Of a stretch of 64,000 bases of DNA, positions 60,099 through 64,000 are shown piece by piece (within the stretch, counting starts at the first letter, position 1; each line of letters starts with the position of its first letter). The DNA is taken from contig JALDYI010000001.1 of assembly GCA_032154105.1 (NCBI GenBank), positions 124,001 through 188,000 of the forward strand. The letters are read 5' to 3'. The notes beneath the pieces were generated by a model. The model was not told the DNA's origin and searched no databases. It worked only from the letters and a program-made list of their open reading frames with translations. This stretch comes from UBA6022 sp032154105. Its GTDB lineage: Bacteria > Patescibacteriota > Saccharimonadia > Saccharimonadales > Saccharimonadaceae. Position numbers and translations under genes: made by a program.

Positions 60099-60181
60099 CG
60101 CCGAAAAAATATATAACGCTGCGCTCTAGTCATATGGCCGAGTGGAACGAGACTATTATTTCAGGCATTATCAAACATTTT

Positions 60182-60258
60182 GGGGCATTAGCTCATTTGG
60201 CTAGAGCGCTTCGCTGGCAGCGAAGAGGTGACCGGTTCGAATCCGGTATGCTCCACCA
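60182..60258 (+). tRNA. tRNA-Ala (anticodon GGC)
   Basis: The 77-nt cloverleaf has acceptor GGGGCAT/ATGCTCC, anticodon loop CTGGCAG, T-loop TTCGAAT and encoded ACCA. Confidence 0.93.
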
Positions 60259-60325
60259 GAAATAATTTAAAAGCACTCAGGACATTCTGGGTGTTTTAAT
60301 TTTGTGCCATAATAAGTAGTAAGAT

Positions 60326-61063
60326 ATGCCAGAAATCCAAAGATTCACCACACCCGAAGAAGTTGCGGACGCCGCAGCCTTAGATGCAATCGCCACATTA
60401 AGTATTGCAATACAGGAGCGAGGCTACGCGACTTGGGTGCTTGCTGGTGGTAGCTCGCCTATGGCTGCCTATAGACAGCTTGCTATAGAGTATTCGGACA
60501 TGATTGATTGGTCAAAGGTAACTGCGGTTATTGGTGATGAGAGATCCGTACCGCTAGATGATAGTGATTCTAATTGGGGTCAAATCAGCTCGGCTCTTTT
60601 TCATAACGGCAAGACAGCTTCAATGGTTCAGCTTCGACCGGAGGTTGAATTGTCTGTCGAAGATACGGCTATGCGTTACGAAGCAATACTCCGGACACTG
60701 CCGGTCAACGAAGAGGGTATTCCTTATTTTGATCTTGTGTGGCTAGGGGTTGGCGAGGATGGCCATACGCTATCGCTTTTCCCAGGTCATTCCGATTTCA
60801 CTCCGACTAAGCAGCTGGTAATTCCTATTTACAATTCTCCGAAACCTCCGTCCGCTCGAATTACTCTGACGCTCCGAGCACTCGAGGCTACTTCAAGAGC
60901 GATTGTATTTGCGGTCGGCGCTGGCAAAAAAGCGGCGCTTGCCGAAGCCTTAGAGAGCGGTCGGCTGCCGATTGCACAAGCCGCTATACATATTGAGCAG
61001 CACGGCGGCTATGTCACCTGGCTCTTTGACCAAGCGGCTGTCACTGCGGACGCAGCTGAATAG
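60326..61063 (+). CDS. pgl: 6-phosphogluconolactonase
   Basis: This 245-residue DevB-type lactonase of the pentose phosphate pathway has WVLAGGSSPMAAYRQLA, VIGDERSVPLDDSDSNWG and DLVWLGVGEDGHTLSLFPGH. It hydrolyses 6-phosphogluconolactone. The zwf and gnd partners are not in the window. CATAAT lies 12 bases before the ATG. Confidence 0.93.
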   Translation: MPEIQRFTTPEEVADAAALDAIATLSIAIQERGYATWVLAGGSSPMAAYRQLAIEYSDMIDWSKVTAVIGDERSVPLDDSDSNWGQISSALFHNGKTASMVQLRPEVELSVEDTAMRYEAILRTLPVNEEGIPYFDLVWLGVGEDGHTLSLFPGHSDFTPTKQLVIPIYNSPKPPSARITLTLRALEATSRAIVFAVGAGKKAALAEALESGRLPIAQAAIHIEQHGGYVTWLFDQAAVTADAAE

Positions 61064-61123
61064 CGTAGCTAATCCTATATCCGTGATTGACGGCATTCTC
61101 CTTATGCTTCATAATCAAATTCA

Positions 61124-63073
61124 ATGAATCGGCTAGCGATAAAACTCTTGGCTTTTAAATCACGCGAGGCGGCTTTTGCTCTTCCGACTGTGCTTATCGT
61201 CTCGGTAGTGATGCTAACGGTACTTCTCGTGTCGGTTACGGCCGTATCGTCTATCAGAACGGCTCTCAACGAACAGTATTACAACCAGATTGCCAAAGAA
61301 GCGGGTGAGGCTGGAGTGGCAATGGCGACAGCCTGCTTGCGCCAAAACAACTATGACCCGATTTGGCTAAACAACGCCGACCCGACGAAGCGCGTACTGA
61401 AGCCGAACACACTTTGTAACGGTAATACAAACGGTTCAGTCTCGGCGTACGTTCTTGATGGAACCTCGATCAAAACAACCTTCACAGTAAGTGAAGTTAT
61501 TACCGACGTGAGTGGATTTGTGCGCGTGAAGTCGGATGGCGCACTCCAGCTTTTCCGTACGAGTAGTCCTTCGTCTACTTGGCGCACATATCAGCAGACG
61601 GCCTTCAGTCAGTCAAATTATGTCGATAAGCCTCAGATTGCGAGTGGTGCAGGCTGGAAGTCAGGCGGCCATAATGGATATATGCTTGCGGCCGATGGCG
61701 TGCTGTATGCGTGGGGTAGTAACACATCAAGTCAAGTAGGTCCGGCGGGTCTCGGGACGGCTATTGGTGCACCAACTAAGGTTGATCCACCTGGGGTCAC
61801 AACAAAGATAAAACGTGTTTACGACTCTGGCCAAGGGGCGTCGATTCTATGTGTTCTTGCTGGTGACGATCAGGTATATTGTCGAGGTAGTGGTGGTCTA
61901 GGCGGGTCTAGCTGGCAACGATTTGGCCTTGGTTCTGGTCTTTCGGCTGTTGATATGAATTTGAGTGGATATGGCAGTGACTCTGCATGTGTTATCGCTT
62001 CGGATGGCCAAGTGTACTGCGCTGGTATGAACGATTTTGGCATGCTTGGAAATGGAGGTACGACCAATAATTTTATTGCAATGGCCACTCCTACGCGCTT
62101 CTTGCTGCCAGCCGGCTTAACAGCTAAGAAGGTTTTTATTAAAGACTGGATTACGTGTGTGATTGCAAATACTGACGATGCTTACTGTGCGGGTGTGAAC
62201 AATTTAGGACAAACAGGGCGTGGTAATACCTCGGTTAACGTGGGAAATGGAAATTCTAACCCGGCCAAGGTATTGATGCCGGCAGGTGTTTCGGTTAAAG
62301 ACATTAAACTTACCTATCATGGCTCATACGTAGGTGCGTATTATCTTGGTACAAACGGCACGGTATATATGAGCGGACACAATGGCCAGGGGACAGCAAA
62401 TGACGGCAATACTAACCCTAGCGCCACGGCAACTTACTCAACTCCTCGCCAGATCACGACCGCTGGCTATAGGTATGCCTCAATTTTCAGTATCGGACAA
62501 CAGGGCTACGATAATAACTCGTTATGTATGATCCGCGAGGATCCAAACCCTGGTATGACATGGTGTCTCGGTAACAATGACTATGGCCAACTGGGTGACG
62601 GGACATGCACGGACAAAGGGAATTGGGTTGTATTTGGATTGCCAGCGGGCGAATCGGCCCTGCAGAATATGAATGTTGAATCTGGCTATCAGATGAATTC
62701 CTTTATGGTTATTACCGAGAGTGGGAAGGTATTTGCTGCAGGAGACAACCGATCAGGTAAGACGTCGGCAAATGGAAGTAGCGCGCTTCAGGCGTGCAAT
62801 GGGACTCCAGTCGAGATTGTGATGCCACTTCGGACGGGTAGTACTACGGATCGGGTTGAGGCGGTTGCGCTCGCGAATTCCGATGAATTTACGGCTTATA
62901 TTTTGGGCGACAATGGGACGGTGTACGCACTAGGGCTTAATGGTAATGGTCAGCTTGGCAAGGGTGATGTTGATGGGGGTGTGACATTTAGCGGTGATAC
63001 GCTTACCAATGCTGGAGTACCTGCTAAGGTGCCGGTTAGTATTGTCATGCCGCGTATTTCGGTTAGTTTTTAA
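61124..63073 (+). CDS. Pilin-like anchored RCC1-repeat surface protein
   Basis: This 649-residue protein has an N-terminal hydrophobic helix (about 16-45, AAFALPTVLIVSVVMLTVLL) followed by YYNQIAKEAGEAGVAMA, the layout of PilX/minor-pilin proteins. A large domain (about 180-645) has repeated units such as LYAWGSNTSSQVG, CAGMNDFGMLGNG, CAGVNNLGQTGRG, CLGNNDYGQLGDG and ALGLNGNGQLGKG, the RCC1 beta-propeller pattern. A pilus-tip adhesin role is inferred. Confidence 0.85.
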   Translation: MNRLAIKLLAFKSREAAFALPTVLIVSVVMLTVLLVSVTAVSSIRTALNEQYYNQIAKEAGEAGVAMATACLRQNNYDPIWLNNADPTKRVLKPNTLCNGNTNGSVSAYVLDGTSIKTTFTVSEVITDVSGFVRVKSDGALQLFRTSSPSSTWRTYQQTAFSQSNYVDKPQIASGAGWKSGGHNGYMLAADGVLYAWGSNTSSQVGPAGLGTAIGAPTKVDPPGVTTKIKRVYDSGQGASILCVLAGDDQVYCRGSGGLGGSSWQRFGLGSGLSAVDMNLSGYGSDSACVIASDGQVYCAGMNDFGMLGNGGTTNNFIAMATPTRFLLPAGLTAKKVFIKDWITCVIANTDDAYCAGVNNLGQTGRGNTSVNVGNGNSNPAKVLMPAGVSVKDIKLTYHGSYVGAYYLGTNGTVYMSGHNGQGTANDGNTNPSATATYSTPRQITTAGYRYASIFSIGQQGYDNNSLCMIREDPNPGMTWCLGNNDYGQLGDGTCTDKGNWVVFGLPAGESALQNMNVESGYQMNSFMVITESGKVFAAGDNRSGKTSANGSSALQACNGTPVEIVMPLRTGSTTDRVEAVALANSDEFTAYILGDNGTVYALGLNGNGQLGKGDVDGGVTFSGDTLTNAGVPAKVPVSIVMPRISVSF

Positions 63074-63099
63074 GCTCGGCGGCTAAAGTAAGGAGTTGT

Positions 63100-64000
63100 A
63101 TGTTTAAGAAACAAATTCAGAGAAAGCTTGAGTCCTATGTTCGGTCTTATTTCAAAAAACACCCCGAAGTAAAACTTGTTGCCGTGGCAGGAAGTTTGGG
63201 TAAGACGAGTACGAAAATAGCCATTGCCACCATTCTGTCGGAGCAATATCGAGTGCGGCTTCATGAGGGTAGTCGCAGTACGTCTCTTGGTGCGCCACTT
63301 GCCGTACTGGGAATCGAATATCCAAAAAATGGTGGTTTGTTTGCATGGTCGCGAGTGTTCCGCGCGGCCCGCCGGCGTATACGACAGCCAGCTGATGTCG
63401 ACGTTATCGTTCAGGAGCTTAGTACAACCGGTCCGGGTGCGATGGCCCGCTATGGCAAGTACCTCCTGCCGGATATAGCGGTTATTACTGCTGTGAGTAC
63501 GGAGCGCATGCACGTGTTTTCGACGATTGAGGCGGTTGCGCAAGAAGAGTTAGCTGTCGCGCAGTTTAGTCGTCTCGCGATTATTAATCGCGATGATATA
63601 GACGGGCGACACGCCAATTACCTAACGAATGGCAATCTTACGACGTACGGCACCAGTGCTGCCGCTGAGTATAGTTTTATTACCGAAGATTTTAGCCCCG
63701 AAATCGGGCATGTCGGTCTACTTGTGGCGCCAGACAGCGAGCAGCCTCTTTCTGTGACGATTCGTGCGACGGGCGAACACAACTTACGCCCAGCGATCGC
63801 CGCCGCCGCAGTTGGATATAAGCTGGGCATGAACGCAGCAGCGATTGTCAAAGGGCTCGCGCGACTTTCGCCGTTAGCTGGCCGGATGAATATCCTTAAG
63901 GGTGTGAAACAAACAATCTTAATTGATGATACCTACAGTTCAAGTCCGCTATCGGCCGCATCTGCCCTGCAGACGCTATATACATTTCAGGCACCGCAGC
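63100..64000 (+). CDS. Mur ligase family protein (MurF-like), 3' end beyond the window
   Basis: 300 residues are visible. The ATP-binding motif is GSLGKTST (31-38), followed by TGPGAMARYGKYLLPDIAVIT, GEHNLRPAIAAAAVG and the start of the third domain AGRMN...LIDDTYSSSP. It resembles MurF, which adds D-Ala-D-Ala to the wall precursor. The P-loop begins at residue 31, so the N-terminal substrate-binding domain (about 80 residues) of classical MurF is absent. AAGGAG precedes the ATG. Confidence 0.85.
   Translation, partial: MFKKQIQRKLESYVRSYFKKHPEVKLVAVAGSLGKTSTKIAIATILSEQYRVRLHEGSRSTSLGAPLAVLGIEYPKNGGLFAWSRVFRAARRRIRQPADVDVIVQELSTTGPGAMARYGKYLLPDIAVITAVSTERMHVFSTIEAVAQEELAVAQFSRLAIINRDDIDGRHANYLTNGNLTTYGTSAAAEYSFITEDFSPEIGHVGLLVAPDSEQPLSVTIRATGEHNLRPAIAAAAVGYKLGMNAAAIVKGLARLSPLAGRMNILKGVKQTILIDDTYSSSPLSAASALQTLYTFQAPQ

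Noticed and set aside
1..64000. Recoded UGA (Gracilibacteria/Absconditabacteria code)
   Set aside because: Several genes end cleanly at TGA, and conserved proteins show no internal TGA.

Overview
The window reads as a chromosome segment of a small-genome bacterium of the Patescibacteria/CPR type, most likely a Candidatus Saccharibacteria (TM7) member. This is inferred from gene style: several type IV pilins, a compact DNA-repair set, many orphan membrane proteins and few biosynthetic genes. No rRNA is present to prove it. UGA is a stop codon here (ruvX and the YvlD-type gene end in TGA), which argues against a Gracilibacteria-type code. Many genes have a TATAAT-like -10 box ending only 6-12 bases before the start codon and no Shine-Dalgarno, so leaderless mRNAs appear common. 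Genes inside operons use ordinary AGGAG sites.

Layout. 1-10.2 kb: ruvX-mltG, a LysM-CHAP wall hydrolase, obgE, sbcB, an orphan lipoprotein and uvrA. 10.2-17.4 kb: DedA, ribosomal protein L25, an ABC exporter, trhO, a DoxX-like protein, a winged-helix NUDIX protein and orphans. 17.5-23.3 kb: a GC-rich orphan, a CooC/ArsA-like ATPase divergent from a Fur-family regulator, a YitT protein, small stress-type proteins, a candidate non-coding RNA and a SRAP protein lacking its catalytic Cys. 23.4-31.5 kb: uvrC, a pilin, pepP, secG, a peptide-binding protein, tRNA-Leu and typA. 31.6-39.3 kb: trehalase, an alpha/alpha-barrel glycosidase, a GT4 glycosyltransferase, rarA, two pilins and a slipin.

39.3-45.5 kb is the most unusual part. 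Six gene cassettes of about 0.84-1.04 kb are stacked behind tRNA-Gly. They are separated by repeats resembling the tRNA 3' end, several followed by a copy of the tRNA terminator. Four repeats carry, on the minus strand, the same-length 35-codon tail of an unknown protein family. Cargo genes are DUF4279, SDR, VOC, protein kinase, DUF1428, XRE-type and two paralogous small membrane proteins. No recombinase is visible. 45.6-49.5 kb continues with similar small single-domain genes without clear repeats.

49.7-64 kb: a secreted coiled-coil protein with a pilin-like partner, tRNA-Cys, tRNA-Leu, lemA-htpX, a zinc-finger-less ligA followed by three nucleotide-pool-cleaning proteins, a second ABC exporter, an RRM protein, tRNA-Ala with an upstream partial copy, 6-phosphogluconolactonase, a pilin-like protein with RCC1-type repeats, and a truncated Mur ligase.

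The core genes cover excision repair (uvrA, uvrC), replication and recombination (ruvX, rarA, ligA, sbcB), wall turnover (mltG, LysM-CHAP, Mur ligase), translation (obgE, typA, rplY, trhO) and surface pili.
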